NCBI GenBank assembly: GCA_029990175.1
Contig: JARKIP010000048.1
Location: forward strand, 26,870,001-26,934,000
Direction: 5' to 3'
From: Petunia secreta
Taxonomy: Eukaryota > Streptophyta > Magnoliopsida > Solanales > Solanaceae
Length of the DNA stretch: 64,000 nt
Shown: positions 34,851 to 46,077 of the stretch, piece by piece
Layout of the letters: the number at the start of each line of letters is the position of its first letter
Numbering within the stretch: the stretch's first letter is position 1
The notes under the pieces: generated by a model
The model's input: only the letters and a program-made list of their open reading frames with translations
Databases searched by the model: none
Told to the model about the DNA's origin: nothing
Made by a program: the position numbers and the translations under genes

Positions 34851-36574
34851 TCATCCATCCATCATTGGCGTATCTCTTTCACACCTCAACTCTTTGAGAA
34901 GTTACTTTAGCGTTATAAGTGCACATATAATCAACTTTGTTGCTGGTATTTTGCCTCAGCTCATGGTCCAACTACATGTCTCTTTTATTTTTCATTTTTT
35001 CAAGTCATAATATTTCCAATTTAAAGACAATACCCTGAAGTAGATGTTTAGTTTGAACATCATTCCTGGTCTGTATTATACTATCCAGTAGTATTTGCGT
35101 GATCCTTATCCTTATATGATAGACCCTGAGGTTTCTTCTTCTCTTAAATGTGAGTAAGATTTGATCGTTTCGATCGATCTGGAAATAGTGTGTCTTATCA
35201 TGTTTCGATGGTTTCTTGGATGTCATTTCTATTAAGAATCGACTGTGGTAAAGGGGTGAGCTTCTGGTATGACTTATTCCTGGCGTTTATGAGACCCTAC
35301 TAGTTTGTTTGGTTTATATGTGAGAGATTTGACAGTGAGTGTCGGTAGTGTCTGCTTGGCATCTTATCGTGCCACCTTCTATTATTATGCCAAATTAGTT
35401 TATCTCTCTTCTCGTAATTCCGCGTTGTTGGATTATGGGATTCTAATTCATCGCCATAAAAAAGTGTCATTGTTTCTTCCGGTGTAAAAGTGATTAGTAA
35501 AATTCGATCTACGTATCTCCTCTTGGTTCGAGACGCTAGTAAAGTCATGTTACCCTATGAGTTTGTCTGGGTTATAAAATGGTTTCTGATAAATTGTCAG
35601 AGTTTCCTTCTTATTGGGAGGTCAAATTGGCATGGATGTTGTTCCATAAAGCTCATTTAATATCTGTCTCTTCAATTGCGATTCTGGGGCTACTTCGACT
35701 CGTAAGTAGTCTAGCTTTGGTAGCAAAGCAAATAAGAAGATGAGCTTCCTGAAGCTCTAATTATTTCTATCCTCGGTCCATTTCCATTTCTTCTTCTTCT
35801 TCCGGCACTAGTGAGCTTGGGCAGTTGGTAGCCGCTTGTGATGTTCCCTGTGTTGAGCCAGAGTACGTGTTATTGTAGCGGGGCAAACATATTATTGTTT
35901 TTCAAGGCTACTAAGGGTAATCAGAGGCGTCATTTGACCTTTGATTTGATCCATCAGGCGGTGGTGCTTATAGAAAATGTACGAAGTTGTGAACTCGAGA
36001 GTTGCAGCTGTTTGGCAACTCGTAATTTGGTAGCTCAGTTCTGAGCCGCGTTCTCTTTTTAGCTAAGTCTTCTTAATCCAGCAGGTTGTGCGAGGATGAC
36101 TATTTCTATTCAAATTAGTTGTATGAGTTTATGCTCTAAGTGGAGGAGTCTTCCTCCAATTGATATCAAATCCTAATATTAAATCTCTAAGGTGTTGATC
36201 AAGCGTGAGTTAATTCTTAGTTCCATCGATTTGTTCTATATCGTAAAGAATATCGACGAGGTGATTTATCGGCGGAATCATGTTAATCCATCCAGAGTTT
36301 CGTGTATCTTTGTTTCGAAAATGTAGAACTCTCCTCTCGTGGTCAAGGAAGGATCAACTTAGTCAGAATAAGCTGGGCAATGGCGTTATGATATTATCCA
36401 GCTATGTTTTTATCCAAGAGTTTGATGTGCGTGTTATAATTCTGATTCTGTAATCATGAGATAATGCCCGTGGCGTAGTTTATGAAGGTTGAGCAAGTTC
36501 TCTTGTTATCTGCGTGAATCTCGCTTTAGACTTCGGCTCGTTCGAGGACGAACGAGAGTCTAAGTGGAGGAGAA
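34851..36574 (+). pseudogene. internal region of element F: 3' part with polypurine tract
   Basis: Plus-strand internal sequence beginning at an inversion junction near 34850. It includes a segment (35160-35310) homologous to 16850-17000, the 35838-36044 frame that mirrors 33405-33590, and a 3' end almost identical to 24000-24411. It ends CTAAGTGGAGGAGAA before LTR F. No catalytic domain can be recognised and all frames are short. Confidence 0.6.
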
Positions 36575-39313
36575 TGAAACGACCTAGGTCAGTCATTTCG
36601 GAAGTTAGGACTCCGATTGGCGTGCCAATAAATGTCCATTAGGACCTGTCTGAAAAATTTGAGCTAAATTAGACCTCATTTGGTAGGCATCGGAAGAAGG
36701 TTTCAGTTTTAATTGTCGATAAATATTAAAAAGAGGTTTTTGAGCTCGATTTTGGCGAATGAGCTTCGATTCGAAATCCGAAAGCGCCATTAGGTTCATA
36801 TGATTATTTGTGACTTTTTTGATTTTTCGATAGTGAATTTCGATATTGTTCGGCTAGTTTCCGCTAAAATACCGAAAGTTAAATAATTTGACATTTTTCC
36901 TTTAAATTCGCATCTTGAGTTTCGGGAGTCCGATTTGAGATCCGTCTTCGCGAGTATGTTACATATATTTCGTATAACTTACTTGAAAAATTTGGAATAA
37001 TTTCGACTTCTCTAGGGTTCCATTTTAATTTTAATCGTCGTAGCGAATTTATTAAAAAAAAGAAAATGAAATGAATATGTCGGTTCGCTAAGGGATTTAA
37101 TCCCTTAGCATCAGCAAAGTACATAGACAGCAGAAAACATATAAAAAACAGAGAAAGGAAAAGTTAGAAAAGAAAGAGGAAAAAAGGGAAAAAGAGGTGG
37201 AAAAATAGTAGAATTTCTACCCCAAATCTCCAGGTAATGATGTTAACTCATTATCTTAGCTTTATTATGTGTGTTTGAATATATTTTTACGGTAAAAATA
37301 TGGATATTAGACATCGCCCTAATGACTTAAATTGATAGTTTAAAGGGTCAAGAGGACCCCGATGATGGAAATGATTATATATTCGTACTCAATGAGTTAT
37401 GGGCAACATATAAATGTAATTTATTTGGGGTTTGGTTATGTGACCATAAACCCTGTACATAGGCCTGGCCTGCGTATTGCGTATGCAAATAGGGTATCAA
37501 GTTCCTAACAGGATTACCCTAAGATGTGGGGAATGAAGCCTTTAGCTTTATTTGATATAATTTTTCTACTTATTGAATAGAGCGGGATCGTTTGGCAGTT
37601 AACCCAAAGGAAAAAAAAAAAAGCAGTTGTTGAGTAGCAGGGCTAGCTTTAAAATACGGTAAGTGTTTATATCCATTTCTTTGGAGGCACCTGGCCTCGT
37701 GGATTTTCTACCACGTGTTCCTTACGTGTGTAGCTTCCGATAGGCATACTCATTACGCCTTAGCTTTGGATTTATATTCTATATTTTATGTTATGTCCTG
37801 TTATTGGTATTGCATTGAGAATCTGAGTATTGTACTTTGGCTGTGAATTGGTATATACTTTCCAGCTGTCGATGAGAGTCTCGAGCAGGTGAAGGGTCAT
37901 CATTGCATATACTTCCCGGTTGGTGATGAGAGTCCCACACCGGTGAAGGGTCATTATTCCATATACTTTCCGGTAATCGATGAGAGTCCCGAGCCGGTGA
38001 AGGGTCATCATAGCATATACTTCCCTGTAATCGATGAGAGTCCCGAGTCGGTGAAGGATCATCATTGCATATACTTCCCGGTAATTGATGAGAGTCCCGA
38101 GCCGGTGAAGAGTCATCATTGCATATACTTCTCGGTAATCGATGAGAGTCACGAGCCGGTGAAGGGTCATTATTGTATATACTTTCCGGTAATCGATGAG
38201 AGTTCCGAGCCGGTGAAGGGTCATCATTGCATATACTTCCCGGTAATCGATGAGAGTCCCGAGCCGGTGAAGGGTTATCATTGCATATACTTCCCGGTAA
38301 TCGATGAGAGTCCCCAGCCGGTGAAGGATCATTATTGCATATATCTCCTGGTAGACGATGAGAGTCCTACGCCGGAGATAGGTATCAGGCATATGCAACT
38401 GTATTGCATCGTACGACATTCATCCCATCTCATTGCACCGCATACTGACTATTGTGTGTATTGCGTTGTGTTTTATGTATGCGGTGTATACTATGTAGTG
38501 AACATATCTCATTTTTCCTATATATTTATGGATCGTATTATTGGTGTCGGGGATCGGGTTGCACGCCGCAAAAGTATAAATATATGGATCAGGTTGCACG
38601 CTGCAACAGTATGAATATATGGATCGGGTTGCACGCCGCAACAGGATGTATTTCTGATTGTTGATGTGTCCGGGATACCTATATGTTTTAGTTATTTTAC
38701 GCTCCTGGTTGTTGATGAGTTTGTCATTCCATACGTGTTTCTAGTTATTATCTGGCTCTGCCTTTTTATAATTTAAATAAGAGGAATTTATTTTATCTGT
38801 TCCTCCTCCCTGGCTAGATATCCTATTCTTTGAGGTGACTAGTCTGCCCCACTTATTGAGTCCTTTTGACTCACCCTTGTTTGTTGTTTGTTGATTGTTT
38901 CTTGTCTATCTATTTTGTTTCGGCAGATTCGCTCCAGGATTGAGTTCGCCACGTTGTGAAGGAGCGAAGACGACTTCAGCTGTCCGGGTGAGCCAACTTT
39001 TATTCCGGATGGCCACCAGTTTATTGGTTATCATTTCAGTTGCATTTTGCTCCCTTCAGGAGTTATCTGTCTTCTTTTGTACTCTTAGATGTTTAGTCTG
39101 GATAACCCTAAACCTAGTATGTTGGGTAGTCAGCTGTAATCTCATTTGTACAGCTTAGAGGTATCAGTATGTTTGTGTTTTTGTTTTAAGTCTTGCTCTT
39201 ATTTATGAATTGTTATATTTATTTTTCTAATTTAATTGGTAAGGGTTCGCCCGACGGGTCTAGGGGTGGATGTCGGGTGCCCGCACGGCCTAACCGAATT
39301 TCGGGTCGTGTCA
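36575..39313 (+). mobile_element. Tekay/Del-like 3' LTR copy F, complete
   Basis: The most complete LTR in the window (2,739 bp). It starts TGAAACGACC after a polypurine tract and ends GGTCGTGTCA, with near-perfect 10-bp inverted ends. It contains GGGGAATGAAGCC (37538), donor-like GGTAAGTG (37658), a ten-unit 54-bp array, 36-bp repeats, acceptor-like CGGCAG (38926), and second donor- and acceptor-like sites further on. No primer-binding site follows, so it is a 3' LTR. The flank begins AATTC. Confidence 0.9.
37870..38390 (+). repeat. 54-bp VNTR, 10 units
   Basis: Ten units at 54-bp steps (37872, 37926, 37980, 38034, 38088, 38142, 38196, 38250, 38304 and 38358). Antisense and sense frames of more than 200 codons with 18-residue repeats are artefacts of the period. 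Confidence 0.93.
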
Positions 39314-39723
39314 AATTCATAGGGGTATAATCTGAATTTTTTTTGAAATAGGGGCTATTTTCGCATGTCTGCCTCAATCGAGCTCTATCTCTGTAAAACT
39401 GTAAAAGCTAGCCAGTTTTACGTGCAAGGCCAACTTTTTTTGAAAACTAAACTCTTTTAAGTTTACATCGTCTTTACACTAACTAATAGTGTATAAGAGG
39501 AAGTATGGGCTTTGGGGGTCAAGCCATGCAATGAACACTTGTAAAACCGTTATTTTTAAACATGTTACAACAATCTCGGGCATGAATATGTAGGAACATC
39601 ACTATTATTTAACCATGATATTTTGAATGTCACTATGTGTGGTTTTCTTTTTATTTGTGTTCATATAGCTTAGTAATAATTAAAAGCGATTTTTACTTTA
39701 TTTAAACCTTTTCCTCAATTTTA

Positions 39724-39801
<78 letters not shown>

Positions 39802-40455
39802 CATATATATGTATGAATACTATTCTTTAAATGCGATCCCAAAGCAATACCATTCGGAAACGGTGTTTGACAATTAATGTCAAAATACCCCTCCAAAAAT
39901 GGTTACATTCCTTAAGGTTCAATAATCTCTTTTGTCCCTACGTTCTAAGGTTATGGCACTTAAAGGAAATTTTTAAAAAATAATTTCTTTTATTGTTCTA
40001 AGATTTTGGAATTATTATACAACATAATCATTTTCAATCATTATCCACTTTTTGTAATCCCATTTTGTATTTCCTTATTTTTTCTAGCCATTTAGAAGAA
40101 TTTTGTAACCTTTTAAATTTTTTTAAAAATTATTTAAATAAAATCCAATAATATGCCCCATATATATATACACACACATAAATATATAGAAAATATAGTA
40201 CAAATATTTATTATATATAATTTTATGACTATAATATGTAAAAATAATAATATTAAAATATAGTACATATATTTATTAAATATAATTAAATGACATAAAT
40301 ATTTAAAAAATAGAAGACAAATATATGGATGTATAGAAGCTATATATAAAGAATAGCAATCTACTTATATGTCATATTTTTAATATAAATCACATTTTAA
40401 ATATAAATGTTGTGGCTAAATTATGTTAGCGATATGTGTCTAGTTAATATGCTAA
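39314..40455. other. AT-rich flank, no gene
   Basis: Contains an AT microsatellite at 39731-39797 (about 33 repeats) and very AT-rich sequence beyond it. I see no gene or element boundary. Confidence 0.5.
39731..39797. repeat. (AT)n microsatellite
   Basis: Uninterrupted AT dinucleotides, followed by imperfect ATACATATAT sequence. Confidence 0.97.
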
Positions 40456-41098
40456 ATTGGGGACTATTTAGTAAAAAAATTGTCACGTAGCCTGTTTTGA
40501 CCGCGTTAAATGAATACTAGTCAGCGATGCAAAACAGTTTGAAGACTAGCCATCCGGATAAATCACAGTATAAATACTGGGAAGCTTCAGTAAACTAACG
40601 TCAGTATAAAATACTGGGGCTTTGAACAAATTATTTTATTTTGGGACTTGGTATAAAGCTTCAGTCCCATAACAAAATGCTAGGGCTGTGAACAAAAACT
40701 TGTTCACAGCCCCAGCATTTTGTTATGAGGACTGAAGCTTTATATATAAAGTCCCATAACAAAATAATGGGATTTATTCCTTTGATAGGACCTTTGTTAT
40801 GGGAATAAATCACGTTATTTTTTATGGGATAAAGTACCAAAACAAAATAATGGGACCTTTGAACATGTTAGTTCAAGGTCCCATTATTTTGTTATGGGAT
40901 TATTTTGTTATGGGACTTCTTCAGTACCAAAACAAAATACTGGGGCTTTGAACAAGAGTTTTGTTTTGTTCAAAGCCCCAGTATTTTGTTTTGGGACTAG
41001 TCCTGGGGTGTTTTTCCAACACTAATGGAGCTTAAGTGCGCGCGCGAGAATTTTTGGCTATTCTTCAATGAATTTTGAAAAGGTGGATAGTCCCCAAT
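40456..41098. mobile_element. foldback element with a cluster of hairpins
   Basis: Outer inverted repeat ATTGGGGACTAT (40456-40467) and ATAGTCCCCAAT (41087-41098). Inner inverted repeat GAAGACTAGCCA (40541-40552) against TGGCTATTCTTC (41055-41066, one mismatch). Inside are three strong hairpins: arms 40652-40694/40701-40744, 40838-40864/40871-40897 and 40923-40955/40966-40998, with loops of 6-10 bases. A weaker hairpin lies at 40753-40811. The arms share a CATAACAAAATxxTGGG-like core, so they are related to each other. No open frame of note. It is probably a MITE-like foldback element; I do not recognise the family. Confidence 0.65.
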
Positions 41099-41279
41099 GA
41101 GCGCGTCCAAAAATGGCTACTGATCAAAATTTTCCGACTATTTACATGAAAATCTCTAAGATTTTTTCCGAAACTGATCCACTCTCATATTTGCAGAAAT
41201 AAGCCGAGTTTGAGTCATTCATGTATTTTTGAGCTCCCTGAATTGAAAAACTAAAATCAGTAGCCAAACTGCGACTAGG

Positions 41280-41808
41280 CAGCAGGTTTAGGTTGTTAAT
41301 GCAAAATTCGGAATTACTTTAACTCTGTCTACTGTATAGTAAGCTTAATTCAATTTAATTTGCATATAATGTTTCTTTTAATATTTAGCCTTAGTTTCTG
41401 GCCGTTATTTTGGTAGGTTAGATAATCCTAAGTTTGAGTTGCGCCACAAGCTCATAATTTGACTTGTATTTCATATCATGGCCTTATAATTGGTTTACTT
41501 TTCACATGCTTCTTGAATTCCTTTGCATGCTTAGTCTATAAAATCCTAAAGCATAGACCCAGTCGGGAACCACCTTCAATGAGACTCTGGAAGCGCCTAC
41601 ACCTTCCTCTCGAGTCACAAGGGTTTCTTACCTTAGAATCTTTGTTAGTATGACTTCTCGGAGTTAATTTAGATAGTTAGACATTTTAGGTGACCTAATA
41701 TGCCTTTAGAAAAATATATTAGGTGGTGACTCCAAACTCGTTCCAAATGAGTCACCTAGTCAAACTTAACCTTTGAACTCAAGCGAGCTTGAAAAATGGG
41801 GTGCGACA
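41280..41808 (+). mobile_element. right end of a second Ogre-like LTR
   Basis: It ends GAAAAATGGGGTGCGACA, the same type of terminus as the LTR at 6039, preceded by a GGTGGTGACTCC stretch like GTGGCGACTCC there. No primer-binding site follows. The left border is not clear; the sequence may extend left to the foldback element. Confidence 0.5.
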
Positions 41809-42494
41809 ACCATAAATTTTATCCTAAGAACACTTACCCTCCAACATGTCACAAAAATTTCCAATACAATGGCTTGTAAATGTTGCCACCCAAGCAGCAC
41901 ATCCCAACTCTTATCACATAACCAAACCCCCTAGACAAAAAGCTTTAAGGTGCAACTTTCCAGACAGCATATTGCCTTCACCACACCCCAAACTCTTTTA
42001 GACAATAACCTTGGAGTGTTGCGGACCAGGCGGTAGATAGAAATAAATAACTAACAAAATTATCCTAGAAAAATAGCCTTGAGTTATTGCCTTGGCAACA
42101 GTTCACCTAAACCACTTGCCAAATAACAAGTCCCCACCCCCAAGATTAAAGTCTAGCGAAAATCAACTACATATAACATAAGTAGTAACACTTAAAATAT
42201 AATTACTAACATTTATATAGTGTAACAAAACTCAAATTCAAATGTAAACAGAAGAAGAACAAAATAAAAAATATCTGTTATACTATTAAAACACTACATA
42301 GAATCTAAATAGAAGCTTTTTCTAAATTTTCTATCATACAAAATATCATGATTTCAATATTAGTATGTGGTGTATCAGATACAACATCTTGTGACTCGCG
42401 TAACAAATGAAATGATTTCATATCAAAATCATCATCTAATCCACATTTTTACCTTTTTGTAGCAACGACGTTCTCATAAATGACTGGTTGGTTT
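41809..42494. other. no recognisable gene
   Basis: AT-rich intergenic sequence between the Ogre LTR end and the CACTA element, with nothing recognisable. Confidence 0.5.
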
Positions 42495-42734
42495 CACTAC
42501 TAAAAATAAGGCATTTTCAGACCGAAATTACGGATCGAAATTCGGTTGGAGAACATTGTCCGACCGACGCGGTGGGATAATTCATCGAATTATAATTAAA
42601 ATTTTTTTTTTACTTTAGCCGACCGCCGCGGTCGGACAAGAATTAAAAATTTTTGACCGACCGCAGCGGTCCGAGTGCGGTCGGCAGGCAGTGAATATAG
42701 CAGCACGGGAACACAGCCCGTTTTTCATTTCACC

Positions 42735-43008
42735 CAAAACATTTTTCTCTCTCTTTCGCCCCTTTCTTTATTTCACCATTCTACCCGATTCCAAAGCCAA
42801 AATTCAATCCAAATCTATTAAAAAAACACTATTAATCTCTTAATTCCATTCTTCTACAACTTGGTAAGTTTAATTTTCATAATTTTCTTCAATTTTTCCC
42901 CAAATCCGAAACCCTAACTTTTTTATCTATTTTTTTTATAGTTCTTCCATCTATCAAAGTTGGGGATTGTACATTAGTGGTGGTGGAGTACAAAACCATC
43001 CCTTGAGG
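42735..43008 (+). other. putative 5' leader exons of CACTA transcript
   Basis: C/T-rich leader, then a donor TTG|GTAAGTT at 42864, an acceptor TTTTTTATAG ending at 42941, a 66-nt exon, and a donor GAG|GTGAGTT at 43008. No start codon context was defined. This is a prediction from splice motifs only. Confidence 0.4.
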
Positions 43009-43428
43009 TGAGTTTTATGATGAAACACCAATTTTTTTTTTAAATTTAATTTTAGCTCGTTTTTGTCATTTTTTCCTATGTTTGAATTTTAGCTCAGGAA
43101 ATTAATCCATGACATAGTAGTTCCTATTTAGTTGTGAACTAGGTTACATTGTGTTGTTGTTTGGTTTGGGAATTGTTGAAGCTAGTTTGACATTTTTGTT
43201 GGTATTGTTAAAATTAGGTTGATTGAAAAAGTGGGTGTTGTTAAAAAAATGATTGGGTTATTGAATACACATTTAGAAGATGATAAATTGGAAAGTAACA
43301 CTTTGAATGGGTTGTTTTAGTGAAAAAGTTGGTGTTCCATTGAGAAGAGTACACTTTGAATGGGTTGTTGTTGATGGGTTCCTTTAGTAGTGTTGTTGTT
43401 GTTGAATGTTGTTAATGGTGTGTACTAG

Positions 43429-43467
<39 letters not shown>
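43429..43467 (+). repeat. (TTG)n microsatellite
   Basis: About 13 TTG repeats inside the predicted large CACTA intron. Confidence 0.95.
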
Positions 43468-43832
43468 ATTGCTTTGAGATAGAATTGTTGGTGTATAGTG
43501 TAGTTTGGTAGTTAGATTCTTTGAGGCATTTCATCAAATAAGTGGTGAGCAACAACTAAGTTGAATAGTTTGCAAATAGTTTTAGATTACTCCAACTAAG
43601 TATAGATAAGTAAATAGTTTTATCATTTTGAATAAATAGATATAAGTTGCAAATGAGAAGTGTTATTAACTACTAAATGATAATCTTAGAGAACAAATTA
43701 GTTAGTAATATAAAAATAATTGACTTAGAAAATTATACAATTACTTAATCTTATGAAAATTGGTAGTGTATCAAAGAAATGTTTGTTTAAATATTTGCAA
43801 TTTAATATGCATCTCAAACGTGTAATTTGCAG

Positions 43833-44112
43833 TAGTTCAATTAATCCCTCGGTGGAAGCCGCTTTGCGCAATGAAATCGAAGAGCTTAAGAAAAAGAGTG
43901 AAGAAGAACGTTTGCGCAATGAAGAAAATATGAGAACCATGCGGGAAATGATGCAGAACATTATGTGTGGTGGTGCGGACAAGGGAAAGAAGGGCAAGGG
44001 CAAGAGCAAGACCAAGAGCAAGAGCAAGAGCAAAAGCCGGGGGAAAGGCAAGAGCAAGCGTCAATACAGCTCTGAGTCGGGTTCTGAGTCTAGTTCTGAG
44101 GCAACGGAGTAG
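43833..44112 (+). pseudogene. CACTA-associated coiled-coil, Lys/Ser-rich C-terminal exon
   Basis: The open frame follows an acceptor (TGTAATTTGCAG, ending 43832) and ends with a stop at 44110-44112. The encoded segment starts with NPSVEAALRNEIEELKKKSE, a charged heptad-like coiled coil. It continues through MREMMQNIMCGG into a KSKTKSKSKS basic repeat tail, then acidic and serine-rich SESGSESSSEATE. Such a C-terminal coiled coil is typical of plant transposase-associated proteins encoded by En/Spm-type elements. The catalytic part is absent, so this is a leftover last exon. The basic and acidic tails are of low complexity and could shift register easily. Confidence 0.6.
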
Positions 44113-44724
44113 TGATAATGGATTGTTGATGTATTAGACTTGTTTTAGACATGTTTTAACTTGTTTGGATCACTATTCGGATTGGATATGTTATGTAAAA
44201 TGTTAAACTTTCTATTTAAAGGCAATAAGCCTTGTTTAGACTATTATTAAGGCTTGAGAAGCCTAATCTTCTTCTGGGTGCTGTTTTTTCTGCTTTTTAC
44301 AGGTGGTGTAGCTCTAATTGCAGGTTTTTTATTGCAGGTACTACACTGCCTACCGACCGCAGCGGTCCGAAATCGGTCCGAAAATTGCCAATTACTTAGC
44401 CCAGAAATACACTGCCTACCGACCGCAGCGGTCGCCTGGCCGACCGACGCGGTCGCCTAGCCCACCGCTGCGGTCGCCCAGTTTTCCCAGTTTTTTTTTG
44501 AAATCTCCCACCGCGTCGGTGGGAGAGTTCAACATTATTTTTTCCACGTATAAACTAGGCGACCGATGTCCGACCGTATTTCGGTCCAACGTCCGACCGC
44601 GGCGGTCGGAAAGCTATGAGCGACCACCAATTAGCCGACCGCCTTGTTAGGTCGGACAACGGTCGCCTGGCCGACCGTTGTCCCACCGTATCGGCGGTCG
44701 GAAAAGCCCTGATTTTTAGTAGTG

Positions 44725-46077
44725 TTTATAATGTCTTCCACATCGTCTATAGATTGAAATTCATAAGGTTCACTATCCATAACTTAAAGCCAAACCGCAA
44801 CACTGAAACCATTAAAAAAAACAATAAATGAGTAATGTAAAAAGCATATAAAAATGCATTATGATGCACCATAATGAACTCAAATTAACAAATTTCTCTG
44901 TACAAGCAAAAAATAAAATGTCAACATCACAAAAAGAAAGAAAAATAAAAAAATAATACCTACTACTAAACAGTATGCAAAGCACAGCCTGTGAGGCAAC
45001 ATTTTCCTTACAAACATAACTTATGCTTGAATTTTATGTGTGGGCAACAAATTTTACAACAAAAAATAAAAAAATAAAATGCAACAGCCAACAGAACTTG
45101 TGCTTAAATGTAATGTCAATTTTTGCCTTGTGGGTAACCGTATCTACAACGACCAAAAAAATAAATAAATACAACACCAACACTTTTAAAGAAAATTAAA
45201 TCAACTACATAAGTAATATAATTTCATATAAGATATTCAACAATATTAACCTAATATTACCGATTAACAACAAAATTTAACGATTGATGGAAGCAAAAAT
45301 TGGATAATTAATTTAAATCAACATGGGAGAAAAAACAAAACCAAAAAAGAAAAAGAGGGAAACTAACCCAAAAAAAAAAAATCCAAATTCGCAAGGAAAG
45401 GAAGGGAAGAGACGGAGAGAAAAGAATGGGGAGGGCATAATTAGGGAATGAAGCCAGTCATGGGCAAACAAGTCTTTTCATATTGTTAAAAATAAGTATG
45501 AGGTCTTTTTTTAAAAATATTTTTAAGTAGGGACAAAAAGACAACCAAAAATAAGAAATATACGTAGTGAAATTTTCTGTTTTTTTTTTGCTCAATGGAA
45601 AATTTTGCGCCACTGTAACACTTCTGACCTTGGTCCTTATTTCTTTAATTTTTATCCCTACATCAGCCGTTTTTGCCAGATGTAACAAGAGGAAACTTCT
45701 GACAATCGTTAGGGCACCAAAAATTTGCCTAGCACGTGCTATATTTTTTTTACAAAGGACAATAATATGAGAGCAACATCAAAATATTTTATTTTTGTAA
45801 ATCATCCTTTATGAGATGTTCACAGTAGAATTAAAAAAATAGGTTAAAAACAAAAAAGACCGTCATCTTGAAAGATAGAGATATTTAAATTTGATCATTA
45901 AAAATTGTGTACTTCTACATTTAATGAAGCAGAAAGTACAAAAATATCCTTATTAGTGTAGCACTTTCCGTAAATACAAAAATACCGCCGCACCTTTTTG
46001 AAGCCGTAATTACAAAAATGTCACTGCTCTCTACAAAGTAGAAAACAATGTTAATCTGTCGTTATTTATTTATCTAG
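44725..46077. other. no recognisable gene
   Basis: AT-rich intergenic DNA with short chance open frames (for example 45458-45688 on - and 45567-45770 on +), none with a recognisable domain. Confidence 0.5.

Larger units (their letters stand above)
42495..44724 (+). mobile_element. non-autonomous CACTA (En/Spm-like) transposon
   Basis: Ends are CACTACTAAAAAT and ATTTTTAGTAGTG, perfect 13-bp inverted repeats, flanked by TTT on both sides (42492-42494 and 44725-44727), the 3-bp target duplication of CACTA elements. Both subterminal regions carry many copies of a palindromic GACCGCNGCGGTC motif (42560-42685 and 44345-44705), the likely transposase binding sites. The interior has a leader-like exon with splice signals and one exon of a lysine-rich coiled-coil protein. 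At 2,230 bp it is too short to encode the transposase, so it depends on a partner. Confidence 0.93.

Noticed and set aside
13939..39318. AATTC at 13939-13943 and 39314-39318 as a target duplication for one 25-kb parental element
   Set aside because: The left copy overlaps a 21-bp inverted match to the LTR tip (TTCCGAAATGACTGACC), so the match is probably chance. The left LTR edge is not a genuine terminus.
43725..44057. Minus-strand leucine-rich frame
   Set aside because: Antisense shadow of the Lys/Ser-rich CACTA exon.
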